Assembly (NCBI RefSeq): GCF_003633775.1
Contig: NZ_RBIN01000004.1
Span: 310,001-374,000 of the forward strand
Direction: 5' to 3'
Length of the DNA: 64,000 nt
Source of the DNA: Kushneria sinocarnis
Lineage (GTDB): Bacteria; Pseudomonadota; Gammaproteobacteria; Pseudomonadales; Halomonadaceae
This document shows, one piece after another, positions 32,240-44,134 of this stretch (the stretch's first letter is position 1; each line of letters begins with the position of its first letter). The notes below the pieces were generated by a model. The model worked only from the letters and a program-made list of their open reading frames with translations, was not told where the DNA came from and did not search any database. The position numbers were made by a program, and so were the translations under genes.

Positions 32240-33571
32240 ATGACGCGACTGGCCGGGCGGCGCATCCTGCTGGGCATCACTGCCGGCATTGCCGCCTACA
32301 AATCCGCCGTGCTCGCCCGCCTGCTGAAAAAGGCCGGCGCCGAGGTACGCGTGGTAATGACCGAAGGTGCGCAGGCCTTCATTACCCCCCTGACCCTGCA
32401 GGCCCTGACCGGCGAGGCGGTGCGCACCTCGCTGCTCGACCCGGCCGCCGAGGCCGGCATGGGACATATCGAGCTGGCAAAGTGGGCCGAGCATATCCTG
32501 ATTGCGCCGGCCACGGCCGACATCATGGCGCGCCTGGCGCACGGCCACGCCGATGATCTGTTGACCACCCTGTGTCTGGCCACCGAAGCCCGCTGCCACT
32601 ATGCCCCGGCGATGAACCAGGCGATGTGGCATCATCCGGCGACCCGCGCCAACAGTCAGCGGCTGGCCTCCCTCGGCTGGCATGCCATCGGCCCCGACAG
32701 CGGCGATCAGGCCTGTGGCGATGTCGGCAGCGGCCGCATGCTCGAACCCGAGCGGATCGTGGCCGAGCTGGAACAGGCCCTCGATGCCTCCCCCGACCTG
32801 CCGGGGGCACTCCCGGTGGATGCTCCGCCGGCACACGACGACACTGCGCCGGCGCCCGATCCGCAGGCCGCCCCGGGCACCTCGGCGCTGCTCTCCGGCC
32901 TGCATGTCGCCATTACCGCCGGCCCGACCCGGGAGGCCATCGACCCGGTACGCTATCTCTCCAACCACAGCTCCGGGCGGATGGGCTTTGCCCTGGCCGA
33001 AGCCGCCGTGGCGCTGGGGGCAAGGGTGACCCTGATCAGCGGTCCGGTCTCGCTGGCAACACCGGTGGGGGTGGAGCGCATCGACGTGATCAGTGCACTG
33101 GACATGCTGGCGGCGGCCGAGCGTGTGGCCCCGCACTGCGACTGGTTCATCGGCTGTGCTGCCGTGGCGGACTACCGGCTGGCCCGGATCAGTGACCACA
33201 AGCTCAAGAAACAGTCGGATCATGGCGAACTGACGCTGAACCTGATCGAAAATCCCGATATCATCGCCACCGTCGCCGCCCGCCGGTCGCCGCCATGGAC
33301 CCTCGGCTTTGCCGCGGAGACCCGGGAACTGGCGCAGTATGCCGGCGACAAGCTGCGCCGCAAGGGACTGGACATGATCGCCGCCAATGACGTGACCGCC
33401 CCGGGGGTGGGCTTCGGCGCCGAGGACAACGCCCTGACGCTCTATCACCGCAGTGATGCAGACCCGGAGCAACTGGCCAGTCACGTGCTGCCCACCCGCC
33501 ACAAGCGGGCACTCGCCGAAGCCCTGCTGCGCTACGCCCACGACCGCTATCGCGCACGTCAGCCGCGCTAG
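32240..33571 (+). CDS. coaBC: Bifunctional phosphopantothenoylcysteine synthetase/decarboxylase
   Basis: Two successive steps of coenzyme A synthesis in one 443-residue protein. The N-terminal FMN-dependent CoaC domain (to about 190) has [40 protein letters not shown] with the active-site His, and [18 protein letters not shown]. After an Ala/Pro-rich linker, the CoaB domain has [33 protein letters not shown] and the Lys motif DHKLKKQSD. The coaBC-dut order is the standard one. Confidence 0.96.
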   Translation: MTRLAGRRILLGITAGIAAYKSAVLARLLKKAGAEVRVVMTEGAQAFITPLTLQALTGEAVRTSLLDPAAEAGMGHIELAKWAEHILIAPATADIMARLAHGHADDLLTTLCLATEARCHYAPAMNQAMWHHPATRANSQRLASLGWHAIGPDSGDQACGDVGSGRMLEPERIVAELEQALDASPDLPGALPVDAPPAHDDTAPAPDPQAAPGTSALLSGLHVAITAGPTREAIDPVRYLSNHSSGRMGFALAEAAVALGARVTLISGPVSLATPVGVERIDVISALDMLAAAERVAPHCDWFIGCAAVADYRLARISDHKLKKQSDHGELTLNLIENPDIIATVAARRSPPWTLGFAAETRELAQYAGDKLRRKGLDMIAANDVTAPGVGFGAEDNALTLYHRSDADPEQLASHVLPTRHKRALAEALLRYAHDRYRARQPR

Positions 33572-33617
33572 CCCAGCAGTCAGACCATTCAGGAAATTCT
33601 CGAATACTGGAGCAGGC

Positions 33618-34091
33618 ATGACCGGTCCACGACTGGAAGTGAAAATCCTTGATGAGCGAGTGCGCGAGTACCCGCTGCCGCACTATGCCACTGCCGGCAG
33701 TGCCGGCATGGACCTGCGCGCCCTGCTCGATGAGCCGCTGCATCTTGCCCCCGGCGACTGCGAGCTGGTGCGCACCGGGCTGGCGGTACACATCCGCGAC
33801 CGTGCCTACGCCGGGCTGATCCTGCCCCGCTCCGGGCTGGGTCACAAGCACGGCATCGTGCTGGGCAATCTGGTCGGGCTGATTGATGCCGACTACCAGG
33901 GCGAACTGATGATCTCGGTCTGGAATCGTGGCCGCGAACCGGTCACGCTCGAGCCGTACGAGCGTATCGCCCAGTATGTACTGGTGCCGGTGATGCAGGC
34001 CGAACTGGCGATCGTGGAAGACTTCACCGGCCATGATGAAGTCTCCCAGCAGCGCGGCAGCGGCGGCTTCGGTCACTCCGGGCGCCACTGA
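33618..34091 (+). CDS. dut: Deoxyuridine 5'-triphosphate nucleotidohydrolase (dUTPase)
   Basis: Hydrolyses dUTP to dUMP, preventing uracil incorporation into DNA and feeding thymidylate synthesis. The 157-residue trimeric-type dUTPase shows motif 1 [10 protein letters not shown], motif 2 [17 protein letters not shown], motif 3 [11 protein letters not shown], motif 4 [10 protein letters not shown] and motif 5 [10 protein letters not shown]. The ATG at 33618 has GGAG 5 bases upstream. A longer frame overlapping coaBC is not the real start. Confidence 0.97.
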   Translation: MTGPRLEVKILDERVREYPLPHYATAGSAGMDLRALLDEPLHLAPGDCELVRTGLAVHIRDRAYAGLILPRSGLGHKHGIVLGNLVGLIDADYQGELMISVWNRGREPVTLEPYERIAQYVLVPVMQAELAIVEDFTGHDEVSQQRGSGGFGHSGRH

Positions 34092-34133
34092 ACCACCGCA
34101 GGCCATCCATTTCATCACCACGGGGTGATCATC

Positions 34134-36589
<2,456 letters not shown>

Positions 36590-36691
36590 ACCAGAGCCGG
36601 ATGAGTGCATCCCCGATGCCCGGCTGCAGCAGTATCCCGACAATAAACGGCTGGGCTTCGCTCAACGCCAACCGGAGAAGAATGCCCCATC

Positions 36692-37312
36692 ATGACCCAG
36701 GCCAATCCACGTCCGACGCGCCGCGACCAGATTCTGCAGGCGCTGGCACACATGCTCGAGGAGGACCGCGGCCGCCGGATCACCACGGCAGCACTGGCCC
36801 GTCAGGTCGGTGTGTCGGAGGCTGCGCTCTATCGGCACTTTCCCAGCAAGGCCAAGATGTTCGAGGCCCTGATCGAGTTCATCGAGCAGTCGCTGTTCGA
36901 ACGGGTCCAGCGGGTCATGGAGGAGGAGCAGGAGCCGGAAAGCCGCTGCCGGCTGGTGCTCGTGCTGCTGCTGGGATTTGCCGAAAAGAACCCCGGCCTG
37001 TGCCGACTGATGACCGGCGACGCCCTGACCGGTGAAAATGCCCGGCTGCGCGCGCGTGTCGCCCAGCTGTTCGACCGGCTGGAGACTCAGCTCAAGCAGG
37101 TGCTGCGTGAAGGCCAGGCGCGCGAAAAATTTCAGCCGGTGATAACCATCACCGCCACCGCCAATCTGATGATGGCCACGGCTGAAGGGCGGATTACCCA
37201 GTATGTCCGCAGCGACTACCAGCGCCGGCCCACCGAGCACTGGCAGGACCAGTGGCAGCTGCTGGCACGCAACCTGCTATCGGACTGCTCCGCCTCGCCC
37301 TCCGCCGAATGA
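36692..37312 (+). CDS. slmA: Nucleoid occlusion factor SlmA
   Basis: TetR-fold DNA-binding protein that blocks FtsZ ring assembly over the nucleoid. The 206 residues show the helix-turn-helix ITTAALARQVGVSEAALYRH, then FPSKAKMFEALIEFIEQSLF and an all-helical C-terminal domain. Length and position beside dut/argB match SlmA (E. coli 198 aa, next to dut). SlmA binding sites elsewhere in the genome would test this. Confidence 0.93.
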   Translation: MTQANPRPTRRDQILQALAHMLEEDRGRRITTAALARQVGVSEAALYRHFPSKAKMFEALIEFIEQSLFERVQRVMEEEQEPESRCRLVLVLLLGFAEKNPGLCRLMTGDALTGENARLRARVAQLFDRLETQLKQVLREGQAREKFQPVITITATANLMMATAEGRITQYVRSDYQRRPTEHWQDQWQLLARNLLSDCSASPSAE

Positions 37313-37336
37313 TTCGGGGTCTCGTGCCGTAACGCA

Positions 37337-37368
37337 ACAGGGCCCGCTCCTTCTGGAGCGGGCCCTGT
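37337..37368. terminator. Strong hairpin between convergent slmA and rpoH
   Basis: A perfect 14-bp stem (ACAGGGCCCGCTCC and complement) with a TTCT loop, 24 bases after slmA and 34 after rpoH on the opposite strand. There is no T-run, but position and stability suggest a bidirectional terminator. Confidence 0.6.
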
Positions 37369-37402
37369 CACTGGCAGAAGCCGCCGGCAGTCGATGGCTG
37401 CC

Positions 37403-38281
37403 TCAGGCGAAGTCGTGCATTTCCTCGCCCATGGCCTGCTTGAGCTTCTTCATGGCGTTCTTTTCCAGCTGCCGGATGCGCTCGGCGGAGACACCGTAGA
37501 CATCGGCAAGCTCATGCAGCGTCGACTTGTTTTCCGACAGCCAGCGCCGCTGCAGAATATCACGCGAGCGCTCGTCCAGCTGCATCAGGCCCTCCTGCAG
37601 ACGCCGCATCGAATCGGCTTCCCAGTCGCTGTCCTCGAGCGAACGGGCGGGATCGAAGCGCGAATCCTCGAGATACTGCGACGGCGACTGATAGCTCTGC
37701 TCGTCGTCATCGCCGGGCGTGGCATCGAAACCGGCATCATAGGCCGACAGCCGGCTCTCCATCTCACGCACTACCGACGGCTTGACGTCGAGATCGGAAG
37801 CGATGGCCTCCACCTCGTCGTTGTTGAGCCACGACAGCCGCTTCTTGGCACTGCGCAGGTTGAAGAACAGCTTGCGCTGTGCCTTGGTGGTCGCCACCTT
37901 GACGATCCGCCAGTTGCGCAGCACGAATTCGTGAATCTCGGCCTTGATCCAGTGCACGGCGAACGATACCAGACGCACGTTCTGTGCCGGATCGAAGCGC
38001 TTGACCGCCTTCATCAGGCCGACGTTGCCTTCCTGGATCAGATCGGCCTGCTGCAGACCGTAGCCGGAGTAGCTGCGCGCGATGTGCACCACGAAGCGCA
38101 GGTGCGACATGACCAGCTGTCGTGCTGCCTCGAGATCGCCGTGATCATGCAGTTTCACGGCCAGTTCGTGCTCCTCCTCGGCGGAGAGCACGGGGATGCC
38201 ATTGATCGCCTGGATATAGCCGTTGAGGTCATGCCCCGGCGAAAGCTGACCAATAGGCTGAAGGTTGGTACTGGTAGTCAT
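37403..38281 (-). CDS. rpoH: RNA polymerase heat-shock sigma factor (sigma-32)
   Basis: A 292-residue group 3-type sigma factor directing heat-shock transcription. Region 2 has [20 protein letters not shown] and [19 protein letters not shown]. The RpoH box, unique to this sigma, is [17 protein letters not shown]. Region 4 ends [20 protein letters not shown]. The start at 38279-38281 ([10 protein letters not shown]) follows AGGG. It lies downstream of ftsX, as in E. coli. Confidence 0.97.
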   Translation of the reverse strand: MTTSTNLQPIGQLSPGHDLNGYIQAINGIPVLSAEEEHELAVKLHDHGDLEAARQLVMSHLRFVVHIARSYSGYGLQQADLIQEGNVGLMKAVKRFDPAQNVRLVSFAVHWIKAEIHEFVLRNWRIVKVATTKAQRKLFFNLRSAKKRLSWLNNDEVEAIASDLDVKPSVVREMESRLSAYDAGFDATPGDDDEQSYQSPSQYLEDSRFDPARSLEDSDWEADSMRRLQEGLMQLDERSRDILQRRWLSENKSTLHELADVYGVSAERIRQLEKNAMKKLKQAMGEEMHDFA

Positions 38282-38422
38282 GGATACCCTGTGTTGTCTC
38301 CCTTGACCCGACCCTGAAAACGCTACCTGATTACTTCCTTGGACCACCGCCGCCCTGCCCGGTTCCGCGGCAGCGGTCACCACATGATACTGACAAGACG
38401 GGTCGAGTACTGATTAATCGGA

Positions 38423-39388
38423 TCAGCGGGGCCGGATCCCCGCCAGATGGCGATCTACTGCCAACCATGCACCCATCAAGCCTAGCAGTGTGCCACAGCA
38501 TAGTAAAAATGCCGACCCCCCGAGGCCCAGCGCCGGCAGGGTATAGTGGGTGCCGAAGCTCCGGGCCAGCGCATCGATCGGCGCCGACAGCCACTGGCGG
38601 CCGGCAAACAGCAGCACCAGCGCCATGAGCCCCCCGCCCAGGCCATACCAGGCGCCGCTGTAGAGGAAGGGACGACGGACGAAGGCATGCGTGGCCCCCA
38701 CCAGGGTCACCACCTCGATTTCCCGGCGCCGGCTCTCCACGGCCAGGCGCACCGTGTTGCCCACCACCAGCAGCACTCCGCAGGCAAACAGCACCCCCAG
38801 CGCGATGACCAGCCGCTGACCCAGTTCGGCCAGCTGCCGCAGCCGTTCGAGCCACGCCATGTCCAGCCGTGCACGCTCAACGCCCTCGAGTCCGTCGAGC
38901 TGCTCGGCGAGTGCCTGCACCTGTTCCGGATTGCGGGAGCTCGGCTGCACCACGACAGTAGCCGGCAGCGGATTGTCATCCAGCAGCGCCAGCGTATCGC
39001 CGGTGCCCAGGCGCTGCTGAAACTCCTGCAGGCCGGCTGCGGCGGTAATCAGGCGAGTGGCATCAACGCCCGCCATCCCCCCTACCCGATCGGCAATCTC
39101 CATGGCCCGGGATTCGGAGAGCTGCGGCGAGAGATAGAGGGTCATCTGCGCGCTGTCGTCGAGATTGCGATCAAGCAGTGAAGCGCTGCTCAAAACCAGC
39201 CACAGGATGGCCGGCAGCATCAGCGCCACCGCAATCGCCAGCATGGTCATCAGACTGGCCAGCGGCCGCTCACGCAGCCGACGGGCGCTGTCGACCGCCA
39301 TCCGGAGATGATGGCGACGCCAGGCACGCGCACGGCTCTCGACACCCAGCTGATGACGGCGGGCCCCCCGGCGCGATGGCAGATTCAT
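38423..39388 (-). CDS. ftsX: Cell division protein FtsX
   Basis: Inner-membrane partner of the FtsE ATPase, which activates septal peptidoglycan hydrolases (through EnvC in E. coli). The 321 residues have a basic N-terminal tail, a first span about 44-68, a large periplasmic loop, and three spans in the second half (about 193-215, 238-262, 290-310). REIEVVTLVGATHAFVRRPF is the conserved cytoplasmic segment. The start overlaps the ftsE stop by 4 bases (ATGA), so the two are translationally coupled. Confidence 0.94.
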   Translation of the reverse strand: MNLPSRRGARRHQLGVESRARAWRRHHLRMAVDSARRLRERPLASLMTMLAIAVALMLPAILWLVLSSASLLDRNLDDSAQMTLYLSPQLSESRAMEIADRVGGMAGVDATRLITAAAGLQEFQQRLGTGDTLALLDDNPLPATVVVQPSSRNPEQVQALAEQLDGLEGVERARLDMAWLERLRQLAELGQRLVIALGVLFACGVLLVVGNTVRLAVESRRREIEVVTLVGATHAFVRRPFLYSGAWYGLGGGLMALVLLFAGRQWLSAPIDALARSFGTHYTLPALGLGGSAFLLCCGTLLGLMGAWLAVDRHLAGIRPR

Positions 39389-40059
39389 GCCGCCTCCTCA
39401 TCGCCGATCAGCCGCCCCTCGCGCAGCCGCAGCACACGATGACGCAGGCGCGCGATCAGGGCCAGGTCGTGGCTGGCAATCAGCACCGTGGTGCCGATGC
39501 GGTTGAAGTCCTCGAACAGTCGCATGATATCCGCGGAGAGCTGGGGATCGAGATTGCCGGTGGGCTCATCGGCCATCAGCAGGGCCGGCTTGTTGACCAC
39601 TGCCCGGGCAATGCCCACCCGCTGCTGTTCACCGCCGGAGAGCTCGATCGGCAGCGCGTTCTCGCGATGCAGCAGACCGATCTTGTCGAGTGCGGCCCGT
39701 ACCCGGCGCCGCGCATCCTCGGGCATCACGCCCCGAATGGTCAGAGGCAGGGCAACATTGTCGAAGACACTGCGATCGAACAGCAGCTGATGGTCCTGGT
39801 AGACCACGCCGATCTGGCGCCGGTAGTAGGGAATCTGCGATACCGGCAGACGCCCCAGATCGTGGCCACCGACCGACAGTTTGCCGCGGGTGGGCCGTTC
39901 CAGACAGGTCAGCAGACGCAGCACCGAACTCTTGCCGGCACCGGAGTGCCCGGTCAGAAAGACCATCTCGCCACGCTCGATGGTGAAGTTGAGATCGGCC
40001 AGCGCCTCGAAACGCCCGCCATACCGCTTGCCCACGTGCTCGAAGGCAATCATGGCCAT
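39385..40059 (-). CDS. ftsE: Cell division ATP-binding protein FtsE
   Basis: ABC-type ATPase of the FtsEX divisome complex (224 aa; E. coli 222). Walker A is TGHSGAGKSS (about 36-45), the Q-loop is VVYQDHQLL, the signature is LSGGEQQRVGIARA (about 140), Walker B is LLMADEPTGNLD, and the H-loop is ASHD. The ATG at 40057-40059 has GGAG 6 bases upstream. A GTG four codons earlier and an ATG two codons later are alternatives. Confidence 0.96.
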   Translation of the reverse strand: MAMIAFEHVGKRYGGRFEALADLNFTIERGEMVFLTGHSGAGKSSVLRLLTCLERPTRGKLSVGGHDLGRLPVSQIPYYRRQIGVVYQDHQLLFDRSVFDNVALPLTIRGVMPEDARRRVRAALDKIGLLHRENALPIELSGGEQQRVGIARAVVNKPALLMADEPTGNLDPQLSADIMRLFEDFNRIGTTVLIASHDLALIARLRHRVLRLREGRLIGDEEAA

Positions 40060-40117
40060 GTTGTGCTCCACCCTCTCACCGCGTCACCGAATCCGCCCTG
40101 CTGCACGTGCGATCGCG

Positions 40118-41617
40118 CTACTCGCGCTCGCGGGAAAACAGTGCGCCGACGAAATCCCGGGCCTCGAACGGGCGCAGATCGTCCAGCGTTTCGCCCACGC
40201 CGATATAGCGAATGGGAATGCCCAGCTGCTTGGCCACGGCAAAGATGATGCCGCCCTTGGCGGTACCATCCAGCTTGGTGAGGGTAATGCCGCTGATCGG
40301 CACCGCTTCGTGGAAGGTCTGGGCCTGGCTGATGGCGTTTTGCCCGGTGCCGGCATCGAGCACCAGCATCACCTCGTGCGGCGCCTGCTCATCGAGCCGG
40401 GACATCACCCGCTGTACCTTCTTGAGCTCCTCCATCAGCGGCCCCTTGTTCTGCAGCCGCCCGGCGGTGTCGGCAATCAGTACATCAATGCCCCGCGCCT
40501 TCGCCGAGGAGAGCGCATCGTAGATCACCGAGGCGCTGTCGGCACCGGTATGCTGGGCCACCACCGGCACCTCGTTGCGCTCGCCCCAGACCTTGAGCTG
40601 CTCGACCGCAGCCGCACGGAAGGTATCGCCGGCCGCCAGCATCACGCTGCGACCCTGACGCTGGAAACGCTGGGTGAGCTTGCCGATGGTGGTGGTCTTG
40701 CCCACGCCGTTGACGCCGACCATCAGGATCACGAACGGCCCTTCACCCTTCGGCGGCAGCTTCAGGGTCTTCGCCACCGGCTCGAGCATGTTCGACAGCT
40801 CTTCCTGCAGCGCCTCATAGAGGGCTTCGACATTCTTCAGCTCGCGCCGCGAGATGCGCGCCTCGAGGTTGGTCATGATCTCGGTGGTGGCCTCGACGCC
40901 GACATCGGCCAGCAACAGCTGGGTCTCGAGCTCCTCGAGCAGATCGTCATCGATCTCCTTGTGGCCCAGCAGCAGCGTCGAGAGATTGTCGGTCAGATTG
41001 GCGCGGGTCTTGCCCAGCCCCTGACGCATGCGCCTGAGCCAGCCCTGCTTGCGTGGCGCCTCCTGCGACTCATCGGCCGTCTCGGGGCCGACCTCGATCT
41101 CATTGCTCGACGGTTTGCCGGGACGGCGCTCACCCGGGCGCAGCGCCGGCTCGGCCGTCGAGGACGGCGCATCGGCGGTACTGGCCACGCCGACATCCTC
41201 CGAGGCCGCCATGTCCTCGGGCGCGGGGGCCAGCCCCGGGGCCGGCTCGGGCGCGGCCTCCCGCGGCTCGGGGGTGGCAGCATGCTGCTCCCGGGCCTCG
41301 GTGGACAACGCCTGCTCGTCCGGGGGCTGCTTTTGCCCGTCATTCACCTGCCGCGGTGACTCTTGCTCCTGCGGCTCTTGTTCCCGGGACTCTTTCTCCC
41401 GGGATTCTTCCGCCTGTTCGGGCTCGGCCACGGGCGCGTTTTCAACCGTGTCTGCCGCTGCGGTCTGCTGCTGTTCCGGGGGCGTTTCCTGTCGCTCCGC
41501 GGCAGGCTCGCCCGGCGCTTCACGCTGCTCGGGCTGTTCGGAAGCCGGCTTTTGCGACTCCCGCTCCTCTTGCTCGGATGGCTGGTTGTGCTTCCTGCGT
41601 TTCAGAAAACCGAACAT
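40118..41617 (-). CDS. ftsY: Signal recognition particle receptor FtsY
   Basis: Membrane-associated SRP receptor GTPase (499 aa). A short basic N-terminus (FGFLKRRKH) leads into an unusually Glu/Gln/Pro-rich acidic domain to about residue 190. The NG domain follows, with MVGVNGVGKTTTIGKLTQRF (G1), AAGDTFRAAAVEQLKVW, LIADTAGRLQNK (G3) and TLTKLDGTAKGG (G4). The ATG at 41615-41617 is chosen over a longer frame. ftsY-ftsE-ftsX-rpoH is the conserved order and rsmD is divergent, as in E. coli. Confidence 0.96.
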   Translation of the reverse strand: MFGFLKRRKHNQPSEQEERESQKPASEQPEQREAPGEPAAERQETPPEQQQTAAADTVENAPVAEPEQAEESREKESREQEPQEQESPRQVNDGQKQPPDEQALSTEAREQHAATPEPREAAPEPAPGLAPAPEDMAASEDVGVASTADAPSSTAEPALRPGERRPGKPSSNEIEVGPETADESQEAPRKQGWLRRMRQGLGKTRANLTDNLSTLLLGHKEIDDDLLEELETQLLLADVGVEATTEIMTNLEARISRRELKNVEALYEALQEELSNMLEPVAKTLKLPPKGEGPFVILMVGVNGVGKTTTIGKLTQRFQRQGRSVMLAAGDTFRAAAVEQLKVWGERNEVPVVAQHTGADSASVIYDALSSAKARGIDVLIADTAGRLQNKGPLMEELKKVQRVMSRLDEQAPHEVMLVLDAGTGQNAISQAQTFHEAVPISGITLTKLDGTAKGGIIFAVAKQLGIPIRYIGVGETLDDLRPFEARDFVGALFSRERE

Positions 41618-41788
41618 GAACGCTCTACCGTAAGAATGAAATCGAAAAAGGGAGGATAGCGTCACCACCCGCTGCACAGGCCGCTCGGGCAGTGCCGGGA
41701 CAACGCCGATAACCGGGTCCTCATCCTACCACTACCGTCGGGGTGCGGGTACAATCGTGCCGCCCTCAGCACGATTCCGGAGCCCCGC

Positions 41789-42415
41789 ATGGCACGCAGA
41801 ACTTCACGTCGGCCGGCATCACACGGCGTAGCCCGCAAACGCGGCACGCTGCGTCTGATCGGTGGCGACTTTCGCCGCCGTCGCCTGCCGATTCCCGATC
41901 GTCCGGGACTGCGTCCGACCCCCGACCGGGTCAGGGAGACCCTGTTCAACTGGCTGACTCCACTGCCCGGCACCACCCGGGTCCTCGATCTCTATGCCGG
42001 TACCGGGGCACTCGGGCTGGAAGCGCTCTCGCGTGGCGCGGGGGCAGCCTGCTTCGTCGAGCACGACCGGGCTGCCGTCATTCAGCTGCGGGACAATCTC
42101 GCCACCCTGTTTGCCGCCCCCCTGCCCGATCAACGTCCGCTGCCCGATCACCGCGTGGCCGAAGAACCGGTGACCACCTTTCTGGCGCGGCCACCCGAAG
42201 CGCCATTCGATCTGGTCATGCTCGATCCCCCCTTCCGGCAGGCACTGGTCGAGGCGGACTGCGCCCGGCTCGAGGCCGGCGGCTGGCTGACCCCGGGCGC
42301 GCGGATCTATATCGAGACCGAGGCCGGTACCGACCCCGTGCTGCCCGGCAACTGGCAGCTGCATCGTCAGACCAAAGCCGGCGACAGCCTGGCGCGCCTC
42401 TATCAGCGCTGCTGA
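41789..42415 (+). CDS. rsmD: 16S rRNA (guanine-966-N2)-methyltransferase
   Basis: SAM-dependent methyltransferase for G966 of 16S rRNA (208 aa). RLIGGDFRRRRLPIPD and LRPTPDRVRETLFNWL open the family domain. TRVLDLYAGTGALGLEALSR is the SAM site and LVMLDPPFRQ the catalytic DPPF motif. It is divergent from ftsY. A TACAAT -10-like element sits at 41750-41755, without a good -35. Confidence 0.94.
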   Translation: MARRTSRRPASHGVARKRGTLRLIGGDFRRRRLPIPDRPGLRPTPDRVRETLFNWLTPLPGTTRVLDLYAGTGALGLEALSRGAGAACFVEHDRAAVIQLRDNLATLFAAPLPDQRPLPDHRVAEEPVTTFLARPPEAPFDLVMLDPPFRQALVEADCARLEAGGWLTPGARIYIETEAGTDPVLPGNWQLHRQTKAGDSLARLYQRC

Positions 42416-42553
42416 CAACGCCCGGCCCGCGGGGTGCCGAGGCCGCCACTGCGGGCTTGCCCGCGCCGCACTGGGCGCGTAGGCTGGCTCCGGAGCGCCG
42501 CGCAGGCGGCCGACCTTACAAAACGATCAGGGCGTATCAGGAGACGGATCAGC

Positions 42554-42748
42554 ATGAGTACCGAACTTTTCGATCAGCTTGAGCAGCGGGTCCACAATGC
42601 TCTGGAAACGATCGAAATGCAGCGCATGGAGCTCGACGAGCTGCGCCAGGAAAACGAGCAGCTCAAGCAGCAGCAGCAGCAGTGGGAAGGCCGCGTCAAC
42701 AGCATCCTGTCCCGTTTCCGCGAACTGGACGATCAGAGCAGCGAGTAG
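42554..42748 (+). CDS. Small ZapB-like coiled-coil protein
   Basis: A 64-residue, almost wholly helical protein (ELFDQLEQRVHNALETIEMQ, then ELDELRQENEQLKQQQQQ) with heptads of Leu/Val and no hydrophobic core otherwise. This matches the size and style of ZapB/DUF904-type cell-division coiled coils, but such short coiled coils are hard to assign. The ATG at 42554 is chosen from a longer frame. Its 3' end overlaps the convergent rimI by 16 bases. Confidence 0.7.
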   Translation: MSTELFDQLEQRVHNALETIEMQRMELDELRQENEQLKQQQQQWEGRVNSILSRFRELDDQSSE

Positions 42749-43206
42749 GACGCCGCGAGGGTCAGCGACATCAGCAGTGCATCCTCGCGCCTGCCGCCGG
42801 GTACGGATGGCTCGTAATAGGCCCGGCGGCATCCATCCACCCGAAAGCCATGCCGTTCATACAGCATACGCGCCGTTCGATTGTTGCTGCGCACCTCGAG
42901 CAGCAGCCGCTCGCGCCGGCTTTGCTGCAACCGCTGCCGCGCCAGCGTCAGCAGTTGACCGCCCAGCCCGCGCCCCTGCCACTCGGTCGCCACGCCGATC
43001 AGCTCCAGCTCGGCATCCCAGGGGCCGAAGGCCAGCACCATCATGGCGACCAGTTCGCCACTCTCGTGCTCCATTCCCCAGAGCTCGGTTTGCGGCCGTG
43101 ACGCCAGGGTCTGATAGACCGTCGCCGACCAGGCATCCTCGCGTATCCGCCGATCCAGCGCCGCCATCGTCGCGGCCTGCGCCGGACCGAGCGCCACCGG
43201 CATCAT
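42733..43206 (-). CDS. rimI: Ribosomal-protein-alanine N-acetyltransferase RimI
   Basis: GNAT acetyltransferase (157 aa) that in E. coli acetylates the N-terminus of S18. It shows ELELIGVATEWQGRGLGGQL (acetyl-CoA pyrophosphate loop, Q/RxxGxG) and EVRSNNRTARMLYERHGFRV, the standard RimI C-terminal motif. It overlaps the upstream HolD-like gene by 4 bases, the same partner as in E. coli (holD-rimI). Confidence 0.9.
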   Translation of the reverse strand: MMPVALGPAQAATMAALDRRIREDAWSATVYQTLASRPQTELWGMEHESGELVAMMVLAFGPWDAELELIGVATEWQGRGLGGQLLTLARQRLQQSRRERLLLEVRSNNRTARMLYERHGFRVDGCRRAYYEPSVPGGRREDALLMSLTLAASYSLL

Positions 43207-44111
43207 GTCCCGCTCTCCGGGGCAGTCCCGGACGCTGTCTCACCGCCCTCCTGCCACCACCGTGACCAGGGCTGCATCTGCTGCCAGAGGGCACGACGCA
43301 CCCGGGCATCCTCCAGCGACGCCGGATCGGGCCCCTGCCAGTAGGGGACGTCCAGCAGTGCCGCCTGCTCATCGCCCAGCTGCAGTGCCCGGGATAGCGC
43401 CGGCGGCGTGCCAAACAGCAATACCCGCTCGATGAGCCAGCCCCGGCTGCGACGACCGGCGATGAAGGCGCGCAGCCCTTCGCGCGCCTCGGTCAGCGGA
43501 TCCTCGACCGGCAGACCCTCCATCATCGGCCACTGGAACAGCTGAAAGTCAAGGGGATGTTCGGGGCGTACCCCGGCCGCATGAAAGATATTGCCCAGCA
43601 GCCGGCACTGATCCGACGAGGGCGCCTCGGTCTGGGAAAGCATGATCAGCCAGCGGCCATCGAGCGCGGCCACCTGCAGGGTAAAGCGCAACGGCTCGGC
43701 GTCGGCTGACGCCGATGTGGCCTCCCCGACCGCAGCCGGCTCTGCCGGCGCCGGACGCTCGTCTTCGGCGACCGGCGTTGCGGGCTCACTCGGCACCGGC
43801 GTTGCGGCATCGGCCGATGGTGCTGCCGGGCTCTCTTCCAGCAGCGCCCGCGCCGAGCGCGGTGCGCCGGTGGCCCGGGGCGGCGGGCTGGCCGCCTCGG
43901 TCCCGGCGGTGTCACGGGCATCGTCGATCAGGGCGTGCAGGCGGGTGCCGTGATCCGCTTCCGCCTCTTCGGCAGGCGCTTCTTCCGGCCAGTCGCAGGC
44001 CGGGGTGGGTGCGGCATTGGGCAGCCGGAAACGGGCCACGTGCGGGGTGATCCCCATGGCCTCGAGATACTGCAGACGTTCGCGCTCGGACACCTGTGCC
44101 GGCTGACCCAT
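43203..44111 (-). CDS. HolD-like protein (putative DNA polymerase III psi subunit) with long insert
   Basis: A 302-residue protein just upstream of rimI. The N-terminus has LQYLEAMGITPHVARFRLP, resembling the chi-binding peptide of E. coli psi (LQQLGIT...R). The C-terminus has RALWQQMQPW, matching psi's ARAALWQQI segment, and the middle RFTLQVAALDGRWLIMLSQT fits psi's mixed fold. Between them lies an Ala/Pro/Glu-rich low-complexity insert (about 40-140), so it is twice the length of E. coli HolD (137 aa). If right, it links the clamp loader to chi and SSB. The assignment rests on motif resemblance and gene order. Confidence 0.6.
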   Translation of the reverse strand: MGQPAQVSERERLQYLEAMGITPHVARFRLPNAAPTPACDWPEEAPAEEAEADHGTRLHALIDDARDTAGTEAASPPPRATGAPRSARALLEESPAAPSADAATPVPSEPATPVAEDERPAPAEPAAVGEATSASADAEPLRFTLQVAALDGRWLIMLSQTEAPSSDQCRLLGNIFHAAGVRPEHPLDFQLFQWPMMEGLPVEDPLTEAREGLRAFIAGRRSRGWLIERVLLFGTPPALSRALQLGDEQAALLDVPYWQGPDPASLEDARVRRALWQQMQPWSRWWQEGGETASGTAPESGT

Positions 44112-44134
44112 GATGGCGACTCCGGGCGACGCGT

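Noticed and set aside
33453-33617. Longer start for dut overlapping coaBC
   Set aside because: The extra residues are unlike any dUTPase, and the ATG at 33618 has a good Shine-Dalgarno.
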